In this document: one piece after another, positions 10,241 to 18,842 of the stretch
How positions within the stretch are numbered: position 1 is the first letter of the stretch
How the letters are laid out: each line of letters starts with the position of its first letter
From: Astrocystis sublimbata
Lineage: Eukaryota; Ascomycota; Sordariomycetes; Xylariales; Xylariaceae
Reading direction: 5' to 3'
Length of the DNA stretch: 24,305 nt
Assembly (NCBI GenBank): GCA_022453515.1
Contig: JAJNNY010000144.1
Coordinates: 1-24,305 of the forward strand
Position numbers and translations under genes: made by a program
Notes under the pieces: generated by a model
Told to the model about the DNA's origin: nothing
Database searches by the model: none
What the model saw: only the letters and a program-made list of their open reading frames with translations

Positions 10241-10867
10241 TGTCCCCCCCACTCAGATAGACCGAACAACCATTCTCCAACGTCCATTGCCCAGTTCCTT
10301 TCATTTTTATCCAGGTCTTTCCCCCGGATTCCTTGTAATAGGCACTGCTACCTTTCCACAGCAGTGTCCCTGTTTCGTAAACACCAGCACCGACCTGGGC
10401 CGCGCTCATGAAGGATTCCTCAACGAGATCTTGGCTTGGGTCCTAAATACGTATGAGTAACGATGCCAGGATAAAAGGAACGATATGCTTGCCATTGTGG
10501 TATTCTGTCGTGATTTGTAGTCTGTAGTGCCAGTCGGCCACGTAAAGATTATGTGGCTTATAAATTGTTCCCTGGTCGCCTTTCCGAATGTCCGACAATG
10601 CTGCCGCGTATGCTTGACTTGTGGGTGATGAAAAAAAGCCGACAATCCAAGAGACAGTAGATATCTGCCTGTAGAGCTTATCTTGATTTGGCTCTATTGC
10701 CTTGCAGCCCAACTTATTTGCCAGACAATGTGCATTTGGGGATATGGAGGTTGCTACCTGAGCGGGGGCTTACGTGCTTGATCGGACGTGCTTGATCGGG
10801 TAGTACGACCCACACAAGATTCGAAAATATTCTGGCAGGGGTCAGACATGGACGTGGAGACTTCCAT
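10224..10867 (-). CDS. orphan gene convergent with the 9009 gene, with in-frame TAG (tentative model)
   Basis: Tentative model: exon 1 is 10867-10814 (starts MEVSTSMSD) and a 56-nt intron spans 10813-10758 (GTGGGT...CTCAG, phase 0, no good branch site). The frame then runs to a TAG at 10445-10443, giving 122 residues. The same frame continues without another stop for 72 codons to a TGA at 10226-10224. That extension (from DPSQDLVEESF to SGGDIRKKA) is rich in Trp, Tyr and Gly and looks like real protein. The TAG could be a CAG-to-TAG nonsense change, a read-through site, or be removed by an intron I cannot place; the only candidate is 39 nt, too short. No family is recognised. The exon 2 frame has no ATG of its own, so some upstream exon is needed if it is expressed. 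Confidence 0.4.
10772..10799. repeat. 14-bp perfect tandem repeat, two copies
   Basis: The unit ACGTGCTTGATCGG occurs at 10772-10785 and again at 10786-10799. It lies inside the inferred first intron of the minus-strand orphan gene, so a duplication here would not disturb that coding frame. Confidence 0.8.
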
Positions 10868-10901
10868 GGCGGCCGCAACTTTCAGCAACCGGTTGTTTTA
10901 G

Positions 10902-10995
10902 TTTGCGCAGCAGAGTGGGCCCGCAAAAGCGGCCCACATCTTTGCGCCTAGTACGCATCTCGTTTTTGCGCAAGCTGGAAACATACCTGCGCAAA
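10902..10995. promoter_or_regulatory. second cluster of TTTGCGCA sites, upstream of the 10867 gene
   Basis: TTTGCGCA at 10902-10909 and 10965-10972, its reverse complement TGCGCAAA at 10988-10995, and the near match TTTGCGCC at 10941-10948 lie within 130 bp upstream of the inferred minus-strand start at 10867. A hairpin-capable GTGGGCC/GGCCCAC repeat (10915-10937) sits between them. The same octamer is clustered ahead of the facing gene at 9009. Confidence 0.5.
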
Positions 10996-11725
10996 AGACT
11001 ACTCTTCGGCCCCCGGTTTGTCCGAGTGATCATAATTTATCATCCATGTATTGGTTTGCATCATGCGCTTTAGATCAAGGTAAATCTAAGATCGCCTATG
11101 CATAAATCATGCGAAGTGATGCCACTATAGATTCCTAGACAGACATCACGCCTTGGGACTGTGCATTTCCTCTTGAGTTGACCGTCCATCAAGAGGATGC
11201 TGGCTTCCTTAGTTAAGACACGATGTCAAATTTGGACGACCTAGTGTTCCTTTTCTCCTGCATGCATAATGCTATGTTGTTGGTTCAGTGAGAGCCAGAT
11301 AAGCTTGGATCGAATATTATTTAAAAAGGGAGTTCAGTAAAAGTGATATTTGCAATAAGTTGTAGAAACTATAAAAGTATCCTCACCCTCGTCATGAATC
11401 ACCAAGCTGCTTCTTCGCATCTACCACTATCTCGTTTAACTTTTACGGCCCAGCTCATTAACGCATTGAACTTGATCAGTATAGGTATCTCAAGGCCCAA
11501 GACTTTGCGCCTTCGGCCATTCCAACCCAAGGTAAGGCCCTATGAAGAATCTCTGTTTTATCCTGATTGACAAGACACTATTCAACGGGTCTGAAACACA
11601 GATCTAACTCAGATCGTTCACTGATATCAAACGACAACTCCCACCCCGAGACTACCCAAACCCATCCACGTTTTACATTAAGACAACGTACTATTACGAA
11701 AAGGGTACGACGGACAACCACGAGT
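10996..11725. other. intergenic, one weak open frame
   Basis: No gene is convincingly supported. An ATG at 11394 opens a 58-codon Ser/Leu/Arg-rich frame that reads into a GTAAGG donor at 11532 with a CTGATTGAC-like branch before 11573. The phase of that intron does not join the following frame, so I do not call it an exon. From 11576 a second frame begins with HYSTG and runs into the small acidic ORF; it could be a 5' extension of that ORF. Confidence 0.35.
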
Positions 11726-11905
11726 ATGCCTAACAACGACAAAAAGCAAGAGAAACCGACTCAGGAGGATGGGAAGACTGCTATCAATGAGGAGAAACCA
11801 ACTCAAGAGGATGGGAAGGCTGCTGCCGACGGGGGGGAGGAGACGATCGAGATAAACACGGACTCGGTCGTGATTGACGATTTTAAAGAATTTGGATCTG
11901 AATAA
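11726..11905 (+). CDS. small acidic protein with internal repeat (tentative)
   Basis: An ATG-started frame of 59 residues, strongly charged. It holds two copies of EKPTQEDGK followed by a small-residue dipeptide (33-nt units at 11750-11782 and 11792-11824, differing by a few mostly silent changes), then an acidic tail with SVVIDDF. The tail resembles a SUMO-interacting motif (aliphatic core flanked by acids), which is only an inference. The same frame is open upstream to about 11567 without an ATG, so the gene may have a spliced 5' exon. No family is recognised. The silent differences between repeat copies hint at protein-level constraint. Confidence 0.4.
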   Translation: MPNNDKKQEKPTQEDGKTAINEEKPTQEDGKAAADGGEETIEINTDSVVIDDFKEFGSE

Positions 11906-12263
11906 ACAAATCATACGATAACTTGCTTCTGAATCGTAAATGACAATATATTATGTTCCAGCCCAATTACATTATCTTCGTTACGACGGTCACTAAAAAA
12001 CACAATAACCTTAATACAGAGTGATAGACAAGCGATATAAACCCTAACCCAGAAGGCGGGTAAAAGTGGATCCTAGGCAATGTTCAAGCGGAGACTCGAC
12101 GAGTCAAAAGGTCTACTGCGTGCCGTCCCGCCAAAATCCTCTTCTAGCTCGTTACAACAAATGATCATCGAACACATCGTCCTATCTCTACATATATAGA
12201 GCTTGCTTTACGACCACTCTTGATAATCTTTGATCTGAATTTCCCTCTTCTATTACTTTCATT
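11906..12263. other. intergenic with TATA box for the 12264 gene
   Basis: No coding sequence is seen. TATATAG at 12193-12199 lies 65-70 bp upstream of ATG 12264, and a CT-rich leader (12220-12262) follows it, as is usual for transcription start regions in filamentous fungi. Confidence 0.5.
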
Positions 12264-12826
12264 ATGGGGCATACTTTTAGCGCTTCGTCCGAAATAGAGC
12301 AGTTGATGGTGGAGGCATCGCGTTTGGAGCTGGACACGACGTCATTTACGAAGATGAAATTCGACTTCCCCACAAGCGTCGATGTTCACGATATCCCTTG
12401 GAATAAGGCTTGGGATAAATTGGTTCGCGAAGCCGTTAATGAAGCAGTACGTTTGTCTTTCTTTGTTTTAGTATCGTAACTAATCTGTCAAAGCGACTAC
12501 ATTTGAAGTGGGGAGACACAACATCGGGTCCGAATGGCGTAAGAGCCGTGGAACTCCGTTCAGGAGGGGTCAGGACTCCCGTAGGCCACCAAAGCCTCAT
12601 CATCCCGTTGACGATGCACGGACAGTCCGACAAGGTGGTCTTTCTCCCCAAACGGGACAAGACGGACCAAAAAGATGATGTCAAGATCAATACAGGGGAT
12701 TTGGAAGAATGGAAGTTGGCTTTGTATCTATTCAGCGATCAGGAGAAGATCCATACACTACGCAACCCTATACGTTTTATTTGGGTCCGACTCCCGAAGC
12801 CCTGGAGGGAACTGTTGCTAGAATAG
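12264..12826 (+). CDS. orphan 171-residue protein with possible N-myristoylation start
   Basis: Exons 12264-12446 and 12494-12826 are joined by a 47-nt intron (GTACGT donor, ACTAAT branch, CAAAG acceptor, phase 0). The product begins MGHTFSAS: Gly2 with Ser6 fits the N-myristoylation pattern, so membrane anchoring is plausible. The first 60 residues look helical and acidic. The rest (from LHLKWGDTTSG to the end) has alternating strands and charged loops, ending KPWRELLLE. I do not recognise a family. The ATG follows a TATA box and CT-rich leader at normal spacing. The gene is convergent with the three-exon gene on the minus strand, with 28 bp between stop codons. Confidence 0.65.
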
Positions 12827-12854
12827 GGAAAGCCATCATTTTCTAGGCCTCAAG

Positions 12855-14183
12855 TTAGGCCGAGGGGTTGGACCAATCTCCTACTTCCATATCTTCTGCA
12901 TTTAGAAGGTCCATGTAGCTAAATCCACCGTCTGGCCCACTGCTGTGCTCTTGTTGGTCGGCCGTGCCGTCCTGGCGCGACGGTCTGAGGTAGACGACAA
13001 GATTGTCGTCACCTACAGCCATATCTGTCTTTCGAAGGAGAGTAGATAACGAGATCTGTCCGCCGTCCAGACACTGCTCGCCGAGATGGCTAGCGAGGAT
13101 GTTGATGTCCTCTTGAAGTGGGAGTTCCGAAAACGCTTCTAGTCCGATGTCTTTACAGATTTCGGAGTACCTAGAGAGATCAGCTTGATCTACCTTACGA
13201 GAGTCTTGTACTTACGGTCGATCCAGGAAAATAGCGAGGAAGAAAGCTGGGTTGATAACAGGGGTGTTTTTTGCGAAGGTCAGGTCAATTGAAGTCTGTA
13301 GGAGTAATTTGACGACTGAGTCCACAACGGTATCGAGGTCGTCGTGGCTGATGTCTTCGAGGTAAGAGGCTTTAAATTTTTTCTCTATAGACTCCCGTTT
13401 AGCACCAGTCGGCAATGTGTATGTACTCCTCCTACCTCGGAGCCCATTGAATACCAAGCTCGAATACACTCCCCAGTGGGGATACAGCTTCTCCACGATC
13501 CGGGTCGTGACTATGCAGATGAACTCTTTGCGCTTCACCTTCTGCTCTGTATACGCATCACCCGATTGGGAATAGTGTTTATCGAGACGTCGACGTTGGT
13601 AGCCGAAGAAGCGACCGTAGATGGTGGCCAGCCAAGCTGTATCGTGCGTAGCCTTGGAGAGATCGTAGAAGTACATCTCTACAGGTTCGGTGCCCTCGTG
13701 CTTGACCTCGGCCCGAAGTCTCAGGAGGTCATTCCCCAGGTTGGCTGGGGACGAGTGATTTGGTTTTTCGGGTTTCTGCTGTGCGTTTTTGATCCCAGTC
13801 TGGATCTTGGTGGCCAATGTGCGTGCGAATTTGTTGTGTTTTCCCTCACAAGTGATGGATTCGGATACTCGGACTTCGCACCTAGGACTCATTCATCTGC
13901 TACGAGATCATTACGGGTCGAATAGGGTAACATACCCCTGATCGAGCCAACGGCCGTCTCCAAAGACGGAATTGCACTCCTTCCCAAACGTACTCCTGAT
14001 CTTCTGTACAGCAAACTCATCACAACAGACGGCACAAGACGCGATACAGTCATAGTGCGTCTTTGTGTCCCAAGTAACGGAACGTGAATAGATAACGAGA
14101 TTTCTATTATGCTGCTTATAGGTCAACGGAACGGCGTACTCCTTTCGCCAGTCGACCGCGTAATATCTAGAAAGCTCTGCCAT
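12855..14183 (-). CDS. orphan 409-residue protein, three exons
   Basis: Exons are 14183-13936, 13881-13216 and 13170-12855. Intron 1 (13935-13882, GTATGT...CCTAG, 54 nt) and intron 2 (13215-13171, GTAAGT, CTGAT branch, CTCTAG, 45 nt) are both phase 2 and keep a single frame for 409 residues. Near the N-terminus is a cysteine group (C46, C50, C53, C54, C70) that might bind metal or form disulfides. The middle is basic and helical (residues 95-125) followed by a mixed region. The C-terminal 100 residues are acidic, with LGEQCLDGG and a Gln/Glu/Ser-rich tail. No signal peptide or membrane span is visible, and I do not recognise the family. A TATA-like run (14255-14266) and a CCAAT box in inverse orientation to the gene (14276-14280) lie 70-100 bp upstream of the ATG. 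Confidence 0.7.
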
Positions 14184-14873
14184 ACAAAGAGATTACCAGG
14201 CGTATTCTGGTTGCTCATAACAAACAAGGAAAATAGTTCGGGAAAACAAATAATTATATATATAAAGTAAGCCAGCCAATTATGGCCTTAATAAACGATA
14301 ATCCCTACAACCTTTTTAGGTAAAAGGGGTGTAGGGATGTAGGATCCACCCGCCATCTCCCAAAAACGCCACTCGAGACTGACTTGATTTGGACCATCGT
14401 ATACAGGGCGATCGGGACCTCGGATATGAGGTGCGTTGGGTTGCTGGCGGAGGACGCACTAGCTGATCCGTCACAGCTATGCGGCCGGTATTGTGACCAG
14501 ACCCGCTTCCTGCCACGTACAGGCGAACATGACCAACATAGGTATATCTCCGTTTGCTTTTTGTCATCTCCATCATCACTCCAACAGCCGTTCTTGTCTC
14601 GAGCATGAAAGGCAATGAATGGGGTGACGAGAATCCAAGTCCTGTCTAGTCCCCGAGTCGTCACTCTCCATTTCATCCCTAGCTAAGGTAGTGAGCATTT
14701 AAGTGTGTATATAAGACGAGAAGCAATGCAATCTTCCCTCGGCTCGATTGGTGCTTGTCCTACGCTGCATCTTTACCTAGGTACAGTCTCGCCTCTCATC
14801 ACTCCTACGCCCCTTGGAGGTCAACACAGCCCGTACCACCCCCCTGCTCGTATACACCATACAACTTCCCGAC
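14184..14873. other. intergenic, divergent promoters
   Basis: This gap separates the 14183 gene (-) from the Ras-like gene (+). It has a TATA run at 14255-14266 for the minus gene and TATATAAG at 14708-14715, 166 bp before ATG 14874. The segment 14780-14870 is recognisably similar to 15920-16015 upstream of the next Ras-like gene (shared blocks include CTCTCAT, TACGCCC and CAGCCCGTAC), so the promoters were duplicated with the genes. Confidence 0.55.
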
Positions 14874-15501
14874 ATGCCCGAATCCGGCACTCAATCCAGG
14901 CCGCCGAATCACCCAGTCGTAGTGCTGGGGGCTGGTGAGCTGGTATTGACGATGCGAGTGTGCGGCCAGGAATGCCTTGACGGAGTACGTGGTCCCATCC
15001 TTCTCTTGCCCCTGCTAAGAAGACCAACCATATTCTCATACTGAACAGCACAAATCCACCATCGAGATCCTACCGCCCACTGGCGTTGCTAAAGATCAGG
15101 TCCGCCATATAGAGGTTTCGAACATAGCTGGCCAGAAAGACCCGTTCCATATGCATGGCTACTTGAGCATGGGAGGGGATTGCTTAACGCTAGTGTACAA
15201 CGCGAATACGAGGGACATTTTGGAAAAAGTCGAAGATGTATTTGGACAGATCCCTTCACTAAAGGAGATTTCGACCCCCCTACCCCTGGGCGGCCAAAAA
15301 ATCCCGACCACTCAAGAGGGATATCACGTCGCAAAGACATTGCGTTGTGATGTCACAGAGGGGCCGCGCATTACGGACAGAGAGGGTGAAGAAGGTTTTT
15401 ATGGTGTACTTGTAGTATTTTTCTTAGTATCCCGCAGAAAGTCTCGTCGAGTGACATGGATCGGTAACAGCAGTACTGGGGTTTGTTGTGCTATCATGTA
15501 A
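14874..15501 (+). CDS. Ras-like protein with degenerate GTP-binding motifs and intact CAAX box
   Basis: Exons 14874-14984 and 15049-15501 (64-nt intron, GTACGT...GAACAG, phase 0) give 187 residues. Ras-family features are: VVVLGAG followed by a P-loop position (19-26), a switch II/G3 equivalent IAGQKDPF (63-70), LVYNANTRD and LEKVEDVFGQI as in Ras helix 3, and a C-terminal CCAIM, that is a CAAX box (CAIM) preceded by a possible palmitoylated Cys. Deviations are: the P-loop Gly-Lys is Val-Leu (V24, L25); the G3 DxAGQE is NIAGQK; no NKxD can be found; and the switch I segment with DPT is absent at the exon junction. It should be farnesylated and membrane-bound but probably cannot bind GTP normally, so it is a pseudo-GTPase or a decaying paralogue. 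An alternative exon-1 frame gives EYVVPS at the expected switch I place, so the intron borders are uncertain. Confidence 0.65.
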
Positions 15502-16021
15502 CCACACAGAGTGGTTGACTGCCGAGATATACCCTTGATTTTAGAAGACTCAGTTCCTGGCGGTGGCGGTACAGCAAGAATGTCGATCGGTACACGTATT
15601 CCCTATCATCCACCTACCCAAGGTAGCTAACTATCTACTTCTTTCGAGACGCGGACCAGTACCCATGGGTCTATCCAAGCAGCCTTGTACTCCAATCCTG
15701 GATCAGTTTAGGTTATATCCATCGCTAAGTTGCTAGCTGCTCTTGTCTCAGCATGAAAAGCAATCGGGGATGGAGACATCACGATCGGCTAATGTTTTGA
15801 CCCGGTTGCCTCTGGATATAAAAGGAAGCCGGGGCAGAGTTGCACTTTTGTGACAATACGCGTACCATTTCCCTTTCTCTGTTCGATTGGCCCTCGTCCT
15901 AGGTCACATCGTCGCCTATGCGCCCTCCCAGCCTCTCATTTCTTACGCGTACGCCCTTTGGTGCTAATAACGCAGCCCGTACTACCTTATCCTTCTCATA
16001 TATACCCTCCAGCCTAGGGAT
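15502..16021. other. promoter region of the second Ras-like gene
   Basis: No gene is seen. TATAAAAG at 15817-15824 lies about 205 bp before ATG 16022, with a CT-rich leader afterwards. GC content is normal here, in contrast with the degraded coding region that follows. Confidence 0.5.
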
Positions 16022-16663
16022 ATGCAGGCTAAGAACCGACCTTTCCGGGTTGTGGTAGTAGGGGACGATGGGGTTAAAAAAACTACGATAACTATCCAAC
16101 TATGCCAGTATAGATTTCTCGAAGATATATGTTATACTGGCTTTATTTTATTTTTAGTACTTTTATCTGACTATTATGCTATTACTAGGTAGTACGACCC
16201 TATAATTAAGGATTCCTTCCGAATAATAGTTAAGATTAATAGATAGGTTAAGTAATTAGAAATTATTAATACGGCTGGCTAAAAAGACTATAAATATCTG
16301 TAGGATCGCTTGATTAGCGAGTATAAAGCTATTATAATAGTGTATAGCTTAATATTTTGTAGTTCGTTTTAAAATATAAAGTCTATTTTATATAATATTA
16401 ATATAGTATTATAAAATACTAGTAAAAATACTCTACCGATTATACTTATAAATAATAAATTAGATTAAGCTAGTTAGTAATAAATAGAAGTTTATAAAAG
16501 ATATAATCTTATTATAGAATATAGCTACGAGTTTATTAAAATATCGGCTAAATATAATAAGAATATATAAAAAGCTTTTTCTAATCTTATTAAAAAAATA
16601 AAACAAAAGCCGCTGGGTTATATAGCTTTTCCTAAAATATCGGACTACCTAGTAATATTTTAG
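16022..16663 (+). pseudogene. second Ras-like GTPase gene, destroyed by RIP
   Basis: Exon 1 is 16022-16126 (starts MQAKNRPFRVVVVGDDG), then a 66-nt intron whose donor is now ATATGT instead of GTATGT, with CTGAC branch and TAG acceptor at 16192. Exon 2 runs 16193-16663 in one frame without net frameshift, broken by about a dozen TAA/TAG codons. Ras motifs remain legible: P-loop GDDGVKKTT (second Gly now Lys), YDPIIKDSFR for switch I, NTAG-stop-KD for DTAGQED, LINNKLD for the NKxD motif, and KISAK for the SAK motif. The stops sit where Ras has Gln, and the Gly-to-Lys change is the same C-to-T chemistry read on the other strand. Promoter and first 50 bases of coding sequence are unmutated. It lies 520 bp after the first Ras-like gene in the same orientation. 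Confidence 0.85.
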
Positions 16664-17350
16664 AAATTAATCGTATTATTTAGGGTAGGAAGTATATATT
16701 ATATAGTTACGTAGTTTTAGATATATAGTATTTTTTATATATTAATACTAGTTTTTCTAAGCCTTACTTTTAAAAAGTTATTTAACCTTGTACTAATTTA
16801 TATACTTTTTTTATATATTTAATCCTATATTACTTCTTATTTTTATTCTAGTTTCTTTTATCCTAGTTTTCTTTTTTTATAGAAAGCTATATTATTTTAA
16901 TTTTTCGTTTGGTATTCCTATTGTAATAATAGCTTGTGCGCTAATTTGACTCTCCTAACAACCCTATAGCCCTAGATTATAGTTAGCTATAGATCTCTCC
17001 CATTACCTTGGCAAGGCATCTGCTAGAACTATAAGCTGGTAAAGTTGGCTTATCTCGGAAGTAATACATATAGTTGGACGTTCGAATACTAATATAGAGA
17101 TACTAGGATAGAGGGACTTGTTAACCATCTATACTAGCTATCTCCCCACGTAGGTGATTTCTTTCCCCATACTAACCTACCCCTGTAATAAATCCCGGCT
17201 GTCCGCTTTAGGCATACCTTTTTAAAGTATAAAAAAATGGATTGTTTGCTTTTACTATTTATTACCCTAAAGTATTATTAAACGCCTCTCCTATTTAAGT
17301 GTTTATTAACCCTATATTTCTATTTTAATATTTCGTATCTAAAAAAAAAA
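16664..17350. other. RIP-degraded AT-rich tract, origin unknown
   Basis: Very rich in TA dinucleotides, with a less mutated patch at 16930-17200 of roughly normal composition. No coding frame or terminal repeat can be defined. It could be the non-coding part of a transposable element. Confidence 0.5.
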
Positions 17351-17960
17351 CGATACTTAGATTACGTAGTTTTAATCGTTTAATAAAAAACGCTTTATTT
17401 ATTAACCTATATAATAACGATACAAACAAAAATGCAATTCTTAATAGTAATAACGATAAGTGGGATATAAGTAACGATAAAAATAAGATTTTGTCTCTTA
17501 AATAATAGTTAGAAAAGATTATATATTCTAAGGAACCGATTAAAAAGCCCTTTATCTGATTAGTATCTATTATTAGTTTATAAAAAAATAGAGAGGCTAG
17601 GATGGCGGCCAGATTTTGCGTATCACGATCGGCTCCCAATATGTTTCGTTATACTAATAATTCGTACGAACGATTACTGTCACTTTTAATAATAAGAAAG
17701 AATATATTAGCTACCGAACTAGATAAAGAGTTATAAAAAGTAATACTATATAAAAAAAAATATAATATTAAACGGCTAATACTGCTTTAAAAAAGAGGTT
17801 ATATATTCTAAGACATAAAAGCAACTCTAATCTATAGACTCGATTTATAAAAGAATACCCTTAGTAAAAAGTTAGCTCTGGACTTATTAATAACCCGAAG
17901 AGTAAAAAGTGACTACCTATTAAAGATAGTACTTATAATCTATCGTTTTATATAATTTAG
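17351..17960 (+). pseudogene. RIP-degraded coding relic, family unknown
   Basis: One forward frame stays protein-like for about 200 codons. It includes REARMAARFCVSRSAPNMF, SYERLLSLL, LATELDKEL and LSKKLALDLLITRR, and is broken by about ten TAA/TAG codons at plausible Gln positions, with no frameshift. The overlapping minus frame at 17325-17639 is a low-complexity shadow. The Leu/Lys-rich, probably coiled-coil content suggests a transposon-encoded or repeated-family protein, but I cannot name it. Confidence 0.45.
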
Positions 17961-18340
17961 CTATAGTGGGAGATGGTGTAGGGGTGCTATATAATAGTAG
18001 AGATACTGATCCTTATAGGTTGTCCCTTTTCTGCGACGCCGATTTTCCTTTAATATATTAGGGCTAGCCGCCTTTTTATACACACACAAGATTAAATAGC
18101 CTATTACAACTATAAGTATACATAAATAAGAAAAGCTAATAACCCCGCAGATTTAAATCCCGCGGTAGTCTAGAACAGGCTGTTTCGATATTTAAATAAC
18201 CATACGTTTATACTACGTAAAAAAAGTAATTTTAAACCGATTATAGATAATCCCTAAACGTTACTAGGCCTAGGCAGGCAAAGCAAATCGGATATCACTA
18301 CTAGGAAATTAGAAAAAGTACTAAGGATAGAACAGAATAA
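17961..18340. other. RIP-degraded AT-rich tract
   Basis: Continuation of the TA-rich island between two coding relics. No frame, terminal repeat or gene is supported. Confidence 0.5.
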
Positions 18341-18580
18341 GTACGATCCCTCTAATATCCATAGCAAACCAAGCGAGAGTGCTAATTCTATAGATTCCGA
18401 ACGAAACTAGCGGAGGAGCGGGACAAATTAAACAAACAGTTCGTATAACTTCAACAAGCCCTCAACGAGTTACGCGAGAACATCAAAACGATAGGACAAC
18501 ACATACGGGAGTCCCAGCATAAACTAAATGCTATAAAAACTGCGATATCCTCTACAAAAAAGGAATTAAGCGTTTATTAA
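18341..18580 (+). pseudogene. coiled-coil coding relic
   Basis: A forward frame reads FRTKLAEERDKLNKQF, stop, LQQALNELREN, then IGQHIRESQHKLNAI and ends STKKELSVY-stop. The heptad-like spacing of Leu/Ile with Glu, Lys and Gln indicates a coiled coil. It is less mutated than the sequence before it; the internal TAA and an upstream TAA fit Gln codons. It may be the end of the same degraded element as the 17351-17960 relic, although the frames differ. Confidence 0.4.
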
Positions 18581-18599
18581 ACTTAACCTAGTTAATCCT

Positions 18600-18842
18600 A
18601 TTTAAATATAACCCTCCTAAACGAATTAAAACACTTAGTCGAGTCAATAGTAGAGAGATATACAAACTAGGTCTATCTTTAGTCGAATACCTAAATAAAC
18701 CATAATCCTTATTCTTTGTTTGGCGTCAAAGGGTCTTAACCTTCTAAGTCTGAGAAAGAGAGAGGGAGACCCAGCTAGCCTTATATACATAAAGTGTCTT
18801 CGTATTCGTAGTACCCCGCTCCAAGGGGTGGTCCGTGTGACA
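18600..18842 (-). mobile_element. possible LTR-retrotransposon long terminal repeat remnant
   Basis: Read on the minus strand, it starts TGTCACACGG (18842 leftward), has a CCCC..GGGG stem-like block, a TATATAA box (18787-18781), then a pyrimidine-rich CTCCCTCTCTCTTTCTC tract. This is the arrangement of many fungal Ty3-type LTRs. The other end and a target-site duplication were not found, and no gag-pol is seen. It sits at the edge of the RIP island. Confidence 0.35.

Noticed and set aside
12041..12050. CCCTAACCC as a telomere-repeat trace
   Set aside because: A single partial unit is expected by chance and there is no array.
13344..13925. Plus-strand ORF of 193 codons
   Set aside because: It is antisense to the second exon of the 409-residue gene, whose exons have canonical splice sites and continuous phase.
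16100..18560. AT-rich island as a mitochondrial insertion, centromere core or replication origin
   Set aside because: The stops at Gln codons, the Ras motifs in frame and the TA bias are explained by RIP; no mitochondrial gene was recognisable.
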